Source: COE1 sp036310845
GTDB taxonomy: Bacteria; Bacillota; Clostridia; Lachnospirales; Lachnospiraceae
NCBI GenBank assembly: GCA_036310845.1
Contig: JAXJRB010000127.1
Span: forward strand, 1-64,000
DNA: 64,000 bases
Direction of reading: 5' to 3'
The position numbers were made by a program, and so were the translations under genes. The notes beneath the pieces were generated by a model. The model did not search any database. It saw only the letters and a list, made by a program, of their open reading frames with translations, and was not told the DNA's origin. How positions within the stretch are numbered: position 1 is the first letter of the stretch; each line of letters opens with the position of its first letter. Of this stretch, positions 56,089-64,000 are shown piece by piece.

Positions 56089-56940
56089 TCACTTTAACGT
56101 TACAACATACAACTCTGCCGGATTAAAAAAGCGAAAAGGCAACGTGTGCGCTCCCATTCCGCGCCCCAACAACATAGTAGCTTTACCTTCTTCAAAAACT
56201 CCCCCGTCATACTTCGGGAATAATTGGTAAGAAGGAGCAATCACACCACCAATCCACGGCAGACGCATAATCCCTCCATGAACATGCCCTGCCAATACCA
56301 AATCCGCTCCCCACGCAGCATATTCTTTAAAATAATCAGGATTATGTGCTATTAATATATTACAATACCTTTTATCTACACTTCCAAGATGCCTCTCCAA
56401 ATGTCCCAATTCCATTTCCTTTTTCTTAAATCTGGCAAAATATGCTCTTTCAAGCTCCAATCCTGTCAAACAGATCATATAATCCCCAAGAACACAGCTC
56501 TCATCTATTAACATTGTCACATTTGGGTGCGCCACCTCTTTCATCAATTTGTCATACATACCACAAAATTTTTCAGGATACATCTTCAATTTAGTTTCAT
56601 GATTTCCCAACGCATAATATATTTTGTATTGTTCTCTAAGAGCCTTAACCAATCCAATCCCCGGTTCCATCGATTCATTCACATGCGAAGTAATCAAATC
56701 TCCTGCAATAAGAACAAAATCCGGATTCGCACGCTTTACCGCCTCAACAACCTTTTCATTATTTTTTCCATAAACCTTATTATGCAAATCCGAAATAAGA
56801 ACAAATTTGCAGCTTTTTTCTATCTTAGGAAGCGTAAATTCTTCTTCTACAACAACAAAACGATTACTATCTATCATCGCTACAAACAACATCACCAAAC
56901 CAACAGCTATAAAACCTATCAAAAGCATTTTCAAAATCAC
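56089..56940 (-). CDS. Membrane-anchored metallophosphoesterase (YkuE-like)
   Basis: This 283-residue protein has one N-terminal membrane helix (about 3-24) and a calcineurin-like phosphoesterase domain. The metal ligands are in ISDLHNKVYG, LIAGDLITS, ALGNHETK, NILIAHNP and LVLAGHVHGG. Family members act on lipid or nucleotide phosphates; the substrate is not evident. The catalytic domain faces either side of the membrane depending on orientation, which cannot be told here. Confidence 0.88.
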   Translation of the reverse strand: MILKMLLIGFIAVGLVMLFVAMIDSNRFVVVEEEFTLPKIEKSCKFVLISDLHNKVYGKNNEKVVEAVKRANPDFVLIAGDLITSHVNESMEPGIGLVKALREQYKIYYALGNHETKLKMYPEKFCGMYDKLMKEVAHPNVTMLIDESCVLGDYMICLTGLELERAYFARFKKKEMELGHLERHLGSVDKRYCNILIAHNPDYFKEYAAWGADLVLAGHVHGGIMRLPWIGGVIAPSYQLFPKYDGGVFEEGKATMLLGRGMGAHTLPFRFFNPAELYVVTLK

Positions 56941-56961
56941 ACTTTTTCCTCCATATTTTTT

Positions 56962-57121
56962 ATGTACTCTCGGAATCTTTTATATTTGAATTTTAGAGAT
57001 ATATTTTTATTGAACAATGATGATTTCGCAGTGCGTACACGGTGTGTACGACGAGAAATCAGAAGCAGTTTAAGGAAAATATAGCCTAAAAGACATATAG
57101 CAAAAGATTCCGAGAGTACAT
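56962..57121. repeat. Inverted repeat with 20-bp perfect ends (R3)
   Basis: Arms 56962-56981 and 57102-57121 (core GTACTCTCGGAATCTTTT) are perfectly complementary. Between them is a GATTTC/GAAATC stem closed around GTACACggtGTGTAC. The 160-bp unit lies between the phosphoesterase start and the dacF-like gene. It looks like a MITE-type insertion or a structured RNA. Confidence 0.75.
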
Positions 57122-57143
57122 TTTAAACTTTCTTTATCGTATT

Positions 57144-58331
57144 TTAAAGCAAATATCTCATAATCACACGTTGCAAATAATCAATATATATCGCTTTTTC
57201 CACATTCCCCATTGCCAAAATCGAAACATTCCCTATCTTTTTACCTTGTAGCAAAAACTCTATGCTACCAACCTCATCTCCTTGATTAACTGGTGCTTCT
57301 AATTTTTCTAAAAAAACATACCGCTTTTCAATCTGCGAAAAGTCAGCTCCCGTCACATCCAAATATCGAAATTCTCCTTCCGGTTTTACTTTTACCCACT
57401 CTTGCTTACCGCCACAAACCAACATCGGGGCAAGTTCTTCTTCGTTCTTATCCGTATACAACCTTGTCACAGCAAAACCATATTCCAAAAGCTGCTTTGC
57501 TTCCGCAAAACGCACTTTAAAATCAGGTGCCCCCATAATAACCGCTACCAAATCAACCCCATCTTTGCTAGCCGTAGCACTAAAACAATACTTTGCCACA
57601 CTCGTCGAACCAGTTTTCAGCCCCGTCGTCCACTGATACTGCTTTAGCAGTTTATTTGTACTCGAAAGTGTAAATGATTTGCTCCCCTGATTTGTTTCAT
57701 GCGTAATATCTTCCATCCAAATTTTAGAATAATTGTAAATTTGAGGATATTTGGAAATCAATTCTTTTGACATAATCGCAACATCTCTAGCAGTTGTATG
57801 ATGCTCTAAATCCGATGTCAATCCACAACAATCCAAGAAGTGTGTGTTGCTCATCCCTAATTCCGACGCTTTTTCATTCATCATCTGCACAAACACTTCT
57901 TCACTGCCCGCTATATGCTCAGCCATCGCGACAGAAGCATCATTACCGCTAGCAACTACGATACACTTAATCATAGTATCTACAGTCTGTTTCTCGCCTT
58001 CTTCCAAAAAAACCTGTGATCCACCCATAGATTTTGCATACGCACTAGTAACAACCTCATCTTCTAACTTAATTTTTCCTTTTTCTATCGCTTCAAAAGT
58101 CAACAAAAGTGTCATAATCTTAGTAATACTTGCAGGACTTCGAATTTCATCCGGGTTTTTCTCATACAAAACCGCCCCCGTAGAAACCTCCATCAAAATA
58201 GCCGAAGGCGAATTTAGCTCCAACATTACACCTTCCGCAAACGTTATCACTTCTCCTTGTAAAGCGCAAACAAAACATAATATTACAGCTAGGTACCGTC
58301 TCGCCTTTATCACTACTTTTTGCCAATTCAT
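57144..58331 (-). CDS. D-alanyl-D-alanine carboxypeptidase (DacF/DacB type)
   Basis: This 395-residue exported enzyme has a signal peptide (about 10-32), the catalytic SITK in SPASITKIMTLL, SGN in VASGNDASVAMAEH, and KTG in TGLKTGSTSV. A C-terminal beta domain and a hydrophobic tail follow. In spore formers such enzymes shape cortex peptidoglycan; here the role could equally be vegetative. GAGGG lies nine bases before the start. Confidence 0.92.
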   Translation of the reverse strand: MNWQKVVIKARRYLAVILCFVCALQGEVITFAEGVMLELNSPSAILMEVSTGAVLYEKNPDEIRSPASITKIMTLLLTFEAIEKGKIKLEDEVVTSAYAKSMGGSQVFLEEGEKQTVDTMIKCIVVASGNDASVAMAEHIAGSEEVFVQMMNEKASELGMSNTHFLDCCGLTSDLEHHTTARDVAIMSKELISKYPQIYNYSKIWMEDITHETNQGSKSFTLSSTNKLLKQYQWTTGLKTGSTSVAKYCFSATASKDGVDLVAVIMGAPDFKVRFAEAKQLLEYGFAVTRLYTDKNEEELAPMLVCGGKQEWVKVKPEGEFRYLDVTGADFSQIEKRYVFLEKLEAPVNQGDEVGSIEFLLQGKKIGNVSILAMGNVEKAIYIDYLQRVIMRYLL

Positions 58332-58405
58332 AGCATTCCCTCACAAGCTTTACTCTCATATACAATCTATGAATCAACATACCACTTTATTACCCTTATC
58401 ACAAC

Positions 58406-58444
58406 GAAAGGACTTCTCCATAATACTATGCGAAAAGCCCTTTC
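58406..58444 (-). terminator. Possible terminator after the PF06541 gene
   Basis: The imperfect stem AAAGGGCTTTT / GAAGTCCTTT could end transcription of the membrane protein gene, but the T tract is weak. Confidence 0.35.
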
Positions 58445-58450
58445 CAAAAC

Positions 58451-59053
58451 TTATTTACGGATTTTGTGGTAAAGCCTCGTTACTCCTTCCACGCCCGTAT
58501 GTATTTTCTCACCCAATCTTGCTTGATATCCCAATGCTACCGTAAAATGATATCCAAAATCCAATGATATCATTACAAAAATCAAAGTTATCGTCTTAAT
58601 CCCCCACGCAACAGGATATCGATCCACAAAGCTCATAACCTTATCAAACAAGAATGTTATAATAATTACTGCATAAAATCCCCATGCAATAGTACTTTCC
58701 AAGCACACAATCCCTTTATAATTACATGGTTTATCATTATAATCCCACCAAACTTCACCAAAAAGCTTCAACATAAGCTTGGCCACCAAAAACTCAAAAG
58801 CTGTTGCCAAAAAAGCTCCAACAAAATACAACGCAACCAAATTGTCCTCTAACGGATGCAATACCAAATATCCAATCACTGCACCAAATCCATAAATCGG
58901 ACAAAACGGACTTGTCATAAATCCTCTATTCGTCAATTTCCTATTACAAAACGACATATAAATCGATTCTACCATCCACCCCAACACACTAAACAAGAAA
59001 AAACAAGAAATTAAATGATAAAAATCGTAACCTGCAAACTCCTTCATCCACAT
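58451..59053 (-). CDS. PF06541-type integral membrane protein
   Basis: This 200-residue protein has about five membrane helices and the family signature FLLFSVLGWMVESIYMSF, NRGFMTSPFCPIYGFGAV and the WWDYNDKPCNYKGIVCLEST segment. It is often annotated as a putative ABC transporter permease, but no ATPase is nearby and the function is unknown. GGGAGA lies about seven bases before the ATG. Confidence 0.85.
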   Translation of the reverse strand: MWMKEFAGYDFYHLISCFFLFSVLGWMVESIYMSFCNRKLTNRGFMTSPFCPIYGFGAVIGYLVLHPLEDNLVALYFVGAFLATAFEFLVAKLMLKLFGEVWWDYNDKPCNYKGIVCLESTIAWGFYAVIIITFLFDKVMSFVDRYPVAWGIKTITLIFVMISLDFGYHFTVALGYQARLGEKIHTGVEGVTRLYHKIRK

Positions 59054-59254
59054 ACTCTTTCTCCCTTATAATTCACCCAACAACTACAAAACTACACTTA
59101 CAAGAATTTCTTACAAAATTCCCGTTTGATACTTACTACATTTCAAGCACTTTCTTAGTCAAAAACAAAGAATGTACTATGCGCATCCTCGCGGAGCGTT
59201 TTACTTTTTAGAAAAAACTTTAACACTTTAGTGCGACAAGGTCTTTCCTAGAAA

Positions 59255-59286
59255 GTAAAAAACCTCGGCAAAAAAGCCAAGGTTTT
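59255..59286 (-). terminator. Terminator after rpsU
   Basis: The stem AAACCTTGGC / GCCGAGGTTT with a 6-base loop is followed by TTTAC on the minus strand. It lies directly after rpsU. Confidence 0.85.
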
Positions 59287-59293
59287 TCATACA

Positions 59294-59470
59294 TTAATTA
59301 TATTTACGTTTTCTAGCTGCTTCAGATTTTTTCTTACGTTTTACGCTTGGCTTCTCGTAATGCTCTCTTTTACGGATTTCCTGCTGAATTCCGGCTTTAG
59401 CGCAACTTCTCTTGAATCTACGTAAAGCGCTATCTAAAGTTTCGTTTTCTTTAACGATTACATTTGACAT
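59294..59470 (-). CDS. rpsU: Ribosomal protein S21
   Basis: This 58-residue, highly basic 30S protein begins MSNVIVKENETLDSALRRF and ends KRKKKSEAARKRKYN. Both ends match S21 of Firmicutes, and the length is typical. It starts at ATG 59470 behind GGAGG-like sequence. It is a single-gene unit with its own promoter and terminator. Confidence 0.97.
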   Translation of the reverse strand: MSNVIVKENETLDSALRRFKRSCAKAGIQQEIRKREHYEKPSVKRKKKSEAARKRKYN

Positions 59471-59546
59471 GCTATCACACCTAACCTCCCTCCAGCCCTA
59501 TTATTGTGTGCCAGACTGTTCGGGTATACTTAATTGCACATTTAAG

Positions 59547-59574
59547 ATTATAGCAGAATTTTTAAAAACGTCAA
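59547..59574 (-). promoter_or_regulatory. rpsU promoter
   Basis: TTGACG (59569-59574) and TATAAT (59547-59552) are 16 bases apart, with the -10 box perfect. Confidence 0.75.
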
Positions 59575-59656
59575 CCGTTTTTTACATATTTTTTTATTTT
59601 TTCTGCAAAAAGTTTCCAAGGCCACCCGCATCACCCTAAAAATCTTATATAAACAA

Positions 59657-62311
59657 TTATAACTGACTATCCAGTACCTTTGCCACTTCTGCAATTGCCT
59701 GATCTATGCCAGCCGGATTCTTTCCACCTGCCTGAGCCATATTTGGACGACCACCACCGCCGCCACCTACAAGCGCTGCAATCCCCTTAATCAGATTACC
59801 TGCATGAGCACCCTTTGCCATCGCGCCATCAGTTGCCATTGCAATCAGATTTACCTTTTCATCTGCTCCGGAAGCAAGTACTACGACGCCTTCTCCAAGC
59901 TTTGTCTTGAGCTGATCACCTAAATCTCTTAAACCATTCATATCTACACCATCAACTCTTGCTGCAAGAAGCTGTACACCCTTAATTTCTACCACCTGAT
60001 TCATAACATCACCAAGTGCATCCTTTGCTGCCTTGCTCTTCAAGGATTCATTTTCACTCTGGAGTGCCTTCATTTCTGCCATAAGATGCTCTAATTTCTC
60101 AGTCAATCCGGCAGGAGTTGTTTTTACAATCTTTGCACTCTTTTCTAAAGTTTCCTCCAGATTTTTGTAATACTCGAATACACCATTTCCAGTTAATGCT
60201 TCAATTCTTCTTACGCCTGCAGCAACACCGCTTTCTGACACAATCTTGAATGCCATAATCGCACCTGTATTTGCCACATGAGTACCACCACAAAGTTCTG
60301 TAGAGAAATCTCCCATCTTTACAACACGAACTGTTTCACCATACTTCTCACCAAACAGTGCCATAGCGCCTGTCTTTTTCGCCTCATCAAGAGTCATTTC
60401 CTGTGTATCTACCACTATATTATTTGCAATCTGCTCAATTACAAGCTGTTCAGCCTTTGCAATCTCTTCCGCCGTCATAGCCTGGAAATGAGTAAAGTCA
60501 AATCGAAGTCTATCACCATTTACAAGAGAACCTGCCTGTTCTACATGATTACCAAGAACAGTTCTTAATGCCTTCTGCAATAAATGGGTTGCACTGTGAT
60601 TCTTACAGGTATCAGATCTTCTCACACCATCTACCTTTAATGTAACAACATCTCCAACCTTAATCATGCCCTTAGAAACCACACCTACATGGCCAACCTT
60701 GCCGCCTAAGAGTTTAATGGTATCTTTTACTTCAAACTCTGCACCATTTACTGTAATTACACCTGTATCAGCTTCCTGACCACCCATAGTCGCATAGAAA
60801 GGCGTTTCATCAACAATAATCGTACCACTCTGTCCATCTGTTAATGCTTCTACGATTTCATCTTCTGTAGTAAGCACTGTCACCTTAGACTCATGAGTTA
60901 ATCTGTCATATCCCACAAATTTACTTGTGATACTTGGATCAATAGACTCATACACAGTAACGTCTGCGCCCATGTAGTTTGTAACCTTACGAGCCTTACG
61001 AGCTGTTTCTTTCTGTTCCTGCATTGCAGCCTTGAAGCCATCCTCGTCTACGGTAAATCCTTTTTCCTCAAGAATTTCAATTGTCAAATCAATTGGGAAT
61101 CCATAAGTATCATATAACTTGAATGCATCTTCTCCTGCAAGAACTTTCTTGCCTTCTTTATTCAAGCTCTCTTCCATATCAGCTAAAATACTAAGTCCCT
61201 GGTCGATAGTCTTACTGAACTTATCTTCTTCCTGCGTGAACACATTGAAAATAAAGTCTTTCTTTTCTTCTAACTCCGGATATCCATCCTTACACTCCGC
61301 AATAACAGTCTCTGCAATCTTAGTAAGGAACTTTCCATCAATTCCCAATAACCTTCCATGTCTGGCAACACGTCTGATCAATCTTCTCAACACATAACCT
61401 CTTCCTTCATTAGAAGGTAAGATACCATCAGAAATCATAAAAGTAGAAGAACGCATATGGTCTGTTATCAAGCGGATAGAAACATCCTTCTTCTCATCCT
61501 TTTGATACTCTACACCTGACACTTCACAAATTCTGTCACGAATTGCTTTCATTGTATTAATATCAAATACTGTATCTACATCCTGAACTACTACAGCAAG
61601 TCTCTCAAGCCCCATACCGGTATCAATATTCTTCTGCTGCAATTCTTCATAATTTCCTTTACCGTCACCATCAAACTGTGTGAATACGTTATTCCACACT
61701 TCCATAAAGCGGTCACATTCACAACCCACCTTACAATCTGGCTTTCCACAACCATACTTAATTCCTCTGTCATAATAAATCTCTGAACATGGTCCACAAG
61801 GTCCTGCTCCATGCTCCCAGAAATTATCACATTCACCAGTCTCAGGATCACGATAGAATCTAGTAATCTTTTCAGCAGGAACACCAATCTCATTTACCCA
61901 AATATCGAAAGCCTCTTCATCCTCACAGAAAATAGAAGGATATAATCTATCCGGCTCCAAGCCTACTACCTGTGTTAAAAATTCCCAGCTCCATGCAAGC
62001 GATTCATGCTTAAAATAATCACCAAAAGAGAAATTTCCAAGCATTTCAAAGAAAGTAAGATGTCTTGCAGTCTTACCTACATTCTCAATATCTCCTGTTC
62101 TTACACACTTCTGACAAGTTGTCATTCTTCTTCTAGGCGGAATTTCCTGCCCTGTAAAATATGGCTTTAAAGGTGCCATACCAGAATTGATAATCAATAA
62201 ACTGTTATCATTATGAGGCACAAGAGAAAAACTCTTATGTGCCAAATGCTCCTTGCTCTCAAAGAATTCCAAAAACATTCTTCTAAGATCATTTACTCCA
62301 TAGTTCTTCAC
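59657..62311 (-). CDS. alaS: Alanyl-tRNA synthetase
   Basis: This 884-residue synthetase charges tRNA-Ala. The catalytic domain holds TGQEIPPRRRMTTCQKCVRTGDIENVGKT-type class II segments and the helical tRNA domain follows. The editing domain has HSATHLLQKALR and the metal Cys/His in ELCGGTHVANTG. The C-terminal oligomerisation domain ends with a Gly-rich GGGGGGRPNMAQAGG motif common to AlaS. The length is standard. It is transcribed alone. Confidence 0.97.
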   Translation of the reverse strand: MKNYGVNDLRRMFLEFFESKEHLAHKSFSLVPHNDNSLLIINSGMAPLKPYFTGQEIPPRRRMTTCQKCVRTGDIENVGKTARHLTFFEMLGNFSFGDYFKHESLAWSWEFLTQVVGLEPDRLYPSIFCEDEEAFDIWVNEIGVPAEKITRFYRDPETGECDNFWEHGAGPCGPCSEIYYDRGIKYGCGKPDCKVGCECDRFMEVWNNVFTQFDGDGKGNYEELQQKNIDTGMGLERLAVVVQDVDTVFDINTMKAIRDRICEVSGVEYQKDEKKDVSIRLITDHMRSSTFMISDGILPSNEGRGYVLRRLIRRVARHGRLLGIDGKFLTKIAETVIAECKDGYPELEEKKDFIFNVFTQEEDKFSKTIDQGLSILADMEESLNKEGKKVLAGEDAFKLYDTYGFPIDLTIEILEEKGFTVDEDGFKAAMQEQKETARKARKVTNYMGADVTVYESIDPSITSKFVGYDRLTHESKVTVLTTEDEIVEALTDGQSGTIIVDETPFYATMGGQEADTGVITVNGAEFEVKDTIKLLGGKVGHVGVVSKGMIKVGDVVTLKVDGVRRSDTCKNHSATHLLQKALRTVLGNHVEQAGSLVNGDRLRFDFTHFQAMTAEEIAKAEQLVIEQIANNIVVDTQEMTLDEAKKTGAMALFGEKYGETVRVVKMGDFSTELCGGTHVANTGAIMAFKIVSESGVAAGVRRIEALTGNGVFEYYKNLEETLEKSAKIVKTTPAGLTEKLEHLMAEMKALQSENESLKSKAAKDALGDVMNQVVEIKGVQLLAARVDGVDMNGLRDLGDQLKTKLGEGVVVLASGADEKVNLIAMATDGAMAKGAHAGNLIKGIAALVGGGGGGRPNMAQAGGKNPAGIDQAIAEVAKVLDSQL

Positions 62312-62350
62312 GTTTTTTCCTCCAAATCTATACTAAATTAATATATACTA

Positions 62351-62442
62351 AAAAAAGTGTTTGCTCAGCAGCAAACACTCACAAGAATTTCTTTCGAAAT
62401 TCTTTATTTACCACCACTATGTTACAGCATTTTTCTATTACA
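62351..62442. repeat. Intergenic repeat R1, copy 5
   Basis: A GTGTTTGCTcagcAGCAAACAC hairpin and an AAGAATTTC/GAAATTCTT hairpin are followed by the core TTACCACCACTATGTTACAG. It lies between alaS and the EAL gene. Confidence 0.75.
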
Positions 62443-62443
62443 T

Positions 62444-62479
62444 AACAAAAGTACCGGTCAACCAAGACCAGCACTTTTA
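62444..62479 (-). terminator. Terminator after the EAL gene
   Basis: The stem AAAAGTGCTGGTC / GACCGGTACTTTT (minus strand, one mismatch pair) is followed by GTT and lies 40 bases after the EAL gene stop. Confidence 0.8.
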
Positions 62480-62519
62480 TTATAAATTAGTGGTTATTCA
62501 TTGTCAAACAAAATGTATT

Positions 62520-64000
62520 TCATTTATATGGCTTTTGCAAAAACTCAAGAAATTCTTCCTTCGGCAATGGCCTCGAGAAATAGAAGCCTTGCAAATACTC
62601 ACATCCAAGCTCTGACAACTTGTTTGCCATTTCTTCTGTCTCAATGCCTTCTACTACAATTTCCATTTCCATGTCTTTAATCATATTAATGCTCGCACAC
62701 AACGCTATCATTGCTTTTTCATTTTCAAACGACGACCAAAGAATAGATTTGTCAATTTTTACAATTTTGAACGGCATTGTCATCATATAGGTAATGGTTG
62801 AATAACCCGTCCCGTAATCATCCAGCGAAAATATAATTCCCATTTCATTAATTTTTTGCATATTTTTTAACAGAATCTCTTGATTTTCCACCAACGCAGT
62901 TTCTGTTATTTCCAAATTAATTTGACTGCCGTCAACACCATACTTCTCCATAATAGAAGCCAACTCTTCAGGCAGATTTTTCTGCATGCATTCAATCACC
63001 GAAAGATTCACCTCTATATAGCGCAATCCATATTTTTTAATATCTTCTCGCTTTAAGAATTGACATACATTTTCTATTACAAGATGCCCAATCTGTACTA
63101 TTTTTCCATTTTTTTCTGCAATAGGAATAAACTCTTCCGGAGAAACAAATCCCATTTCCTCATCATACATACGAAGAAGAGCTTCTGCTGCAACAATTCT
63201 TCTTTCCTTTGTACCATAAATAGGCTGAAAATACACTTCAAAATTCGTATATTGCAACGCCCTGTCAATTGCACGTTCTATTTCATCATAACGACGCATA
63301 TATGCAATATCCAAGTGTTTTCCTTCATATACATTTCCATCTCTTAAAGATGGCATAATTTCCAAATATTCCAAATAATTGTAAATGTCATTAATATCTC
63401 TTACATCTTCCGGGAATACCAACAACGCTGCAACCAACCAAACCTCAATATCTTTTCCATATATTTTCCAGTTCTTCTGAAGAATCTTTAACAGCTCATT
63501 CGATACTTTTTTTGCTTCTTCTTCGTCATTTTTTGTTATTTCAATAGCAAATCTTCCATCCTGCAAATAATATACTTTTTCTCTTCCAACCTTTAATGAA
63601 ACTAAATGCGAAGCCTCTCTCATTAGTTTTTTATAAACTTCCAGACCATACCGATTCTGCATATCCACTTTATCTCGAAAGCGCAAAACAACAACATATC
63701 CTCTTTGTTTTGTTTCCAACATAGCAACTACTTTTTTCGAAAAAGCATATTGATTTAGCGCTCCTGTCGCCGAGTCCATCATTCGATCAATTCTTGGTGC
63801 ATTAAGACAAACCCATAGCATCGCAACCATCATTCCAAAACTTTCGATACGCAATTCTTTCACCTGATATTGCAACCATGCACAGAGATAAGGTATTGAC
63901 ACAAACATATATAGTGACACTTTTTTCGACCAATCTACCACATTGCCAAATCGAATGAAATGTTGCACAGTAAAAATCACAAATGAAATTGCAACAACAT
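62520..64000 (-). CDS. EAL-domain phosphodiesterase with degenerate GGDEF (partial at window edge)
   Basis: The reading frame stays open to the window end, so the N terminus is missing. The visible part has two or three membrane segments, a GGDEF-like domain in which the catalytic motif is replaced (YLQDGRFAIEI), and an intact EAL domain of about 250 residues. The EAL motifs present are AAEALLRM, INLEITETAL, LDDYGTGYST, KIDKSIL and VEGIETEE. It should hydrolyse cyclic di-GMP. With the GGDEF protein at 13090 it makes two c-di-GMP enzymes in the window. Confidence 0.9.
   Translation of the reverse strand, partial: VVAISFVIFTVQHFIRFGNVVDWSKKVSLYMFVSIPYLCAWLQYQVKELRIESFGMMVAMLWVCLNAPRIDRMMDSATGALNQYAFSKKVVAMLETKQRGYVVVLRFRDKVDMQNRYGLEVYKKLMREASHLVSLKVGREKVYYLQDGRFAIEITKNDEEEAKKVSNELLKILQKNWKIYGKDIEVWLVAALLVFPEDVRDINDIYNYLEYLEIMPSLRDGNVYEGKHLDIAYMRRYDEIERAIDRALQYTNFEVYFQPIYGTKERRIVAAEALLRMYDEEMGFVSPEEFIPIAEKNGKIVQIGHLVIENVCQFLKREDIKKYGLRYIEVNLSVIECMQKNLPEELASIMEKYGVDGSQINLEITETALVENQEILLKNMQKINEMGIIFSLDDYGTGYSTITYMMTMPFKIVKIDKSILWSSFENEKAMIALCASINMIKDMEMEIVVEGIETEEMANKLSELGCEYLQGFYFSRPLPKEEFLEFLQKPYK

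Noticed and set aside
59054..59254. Possible small gene or RNA between the PF06541 gene and rpsU
   Set aside because: No open frame with a ribosome binding site and no strong stem was seen apart from the rpsU terminator.

Overview
The window is a 64 kb piece of a low-GC, Gram-positive, obligately anaerobic bacterial chromosome, most likely from the family Lachnospiraceae (Clostridia). The clues are spore-lineage proteins (a SpoIID-type protein and a SleB/CwlJ-type hydrolase), a complete Rnf complex, an ATP-type PEP carboxykinase, biotin-dependent Na+-translocating decarboxylase subunits, a T-box in front of pheST, and strong GGAGG ribosome binding sites with sigma-A promoters. No phage, transposase, CRISPR array, rRNA or tRNA gene was seen. 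Almost every gene lies on the minus strand; only two (at 23.5 kb and 34 kb) are on the plus strand.

Layout by region. 0.2-5.4 kb: two ABC-2 permeases with two ATPases, then a GHKL sensor kinase and a LytTR regulator. 5.5-9.7 kb: pheST behind a T-box. 9.8-14.8 kb: a YihY membrane protein, a SpoIID-family protein, a strongly promoted structured RNA (possibly 6S RNA), a tiny OadB-like protein and a diguanylate cyclase. 15-23 kb: aroA, pckA, an Xaa-Pro aminopeptidase, thrC and a cell-wall hydrolase. 23.5-28.2 kb: an AP2/HNH-like protein, a GH25 protein with an altered active site and a Lon-type protease. 28.4-33.5 kb: rnfCDGEAB. 34-38.3 kb: a YprB-like nuclease, an Lsa-type ABC-F protein behind a leader-peptide attenuator, and CheR. 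38.4-44 kb: an S1-domain protein, ispH, cmk, a BaiN/HI0933-type flavoprotein and two regulators. 44.2-49.8 kb: a five-gene biotin-dependent decarboxylase/transcarboxylase cluster. 49.9-54.5 kb: a D,D-carboxypeptidase, an ion transporter, uridine kinase, a stand-alone receiver and a TetR-HPt fusion. 54.6-64 kb: scpBA, a phosphoesterase, a second D,D-carboxypeptidase, a PF06541 membrane protein, rpsU, alaS and an EAL protein cut by the window edge.

Energy metabolism ties much of the window together. Rnf couples ferredoxin:NAD+ electron transfer to an ion gradient. The OadB-containing decarboxylase cluster pumps Na+ while decarboxylating oxaloacetate and/or methylmalonyl-CoA. PEP carboxykinase links the same C3/C4 pool to ATP.

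The most unusual items are a TetR-HPt fusion followed by a lone receiver domain, with twin palindromic repeats between its promoter and start codon; an ABC-F gene with a perfect sigma-A promoter, a six-codon leader peptide and an intrinsic terminator in its leader; a 78-residue membrane protein that carries the OadB Na+-site motif; a GH25 protein with Gln at both central acidic positions; an AP2 protein with a degenerate HNH-like centre; and several families of intergenic inverted repeats, one of which appears to supply the end of aroA.
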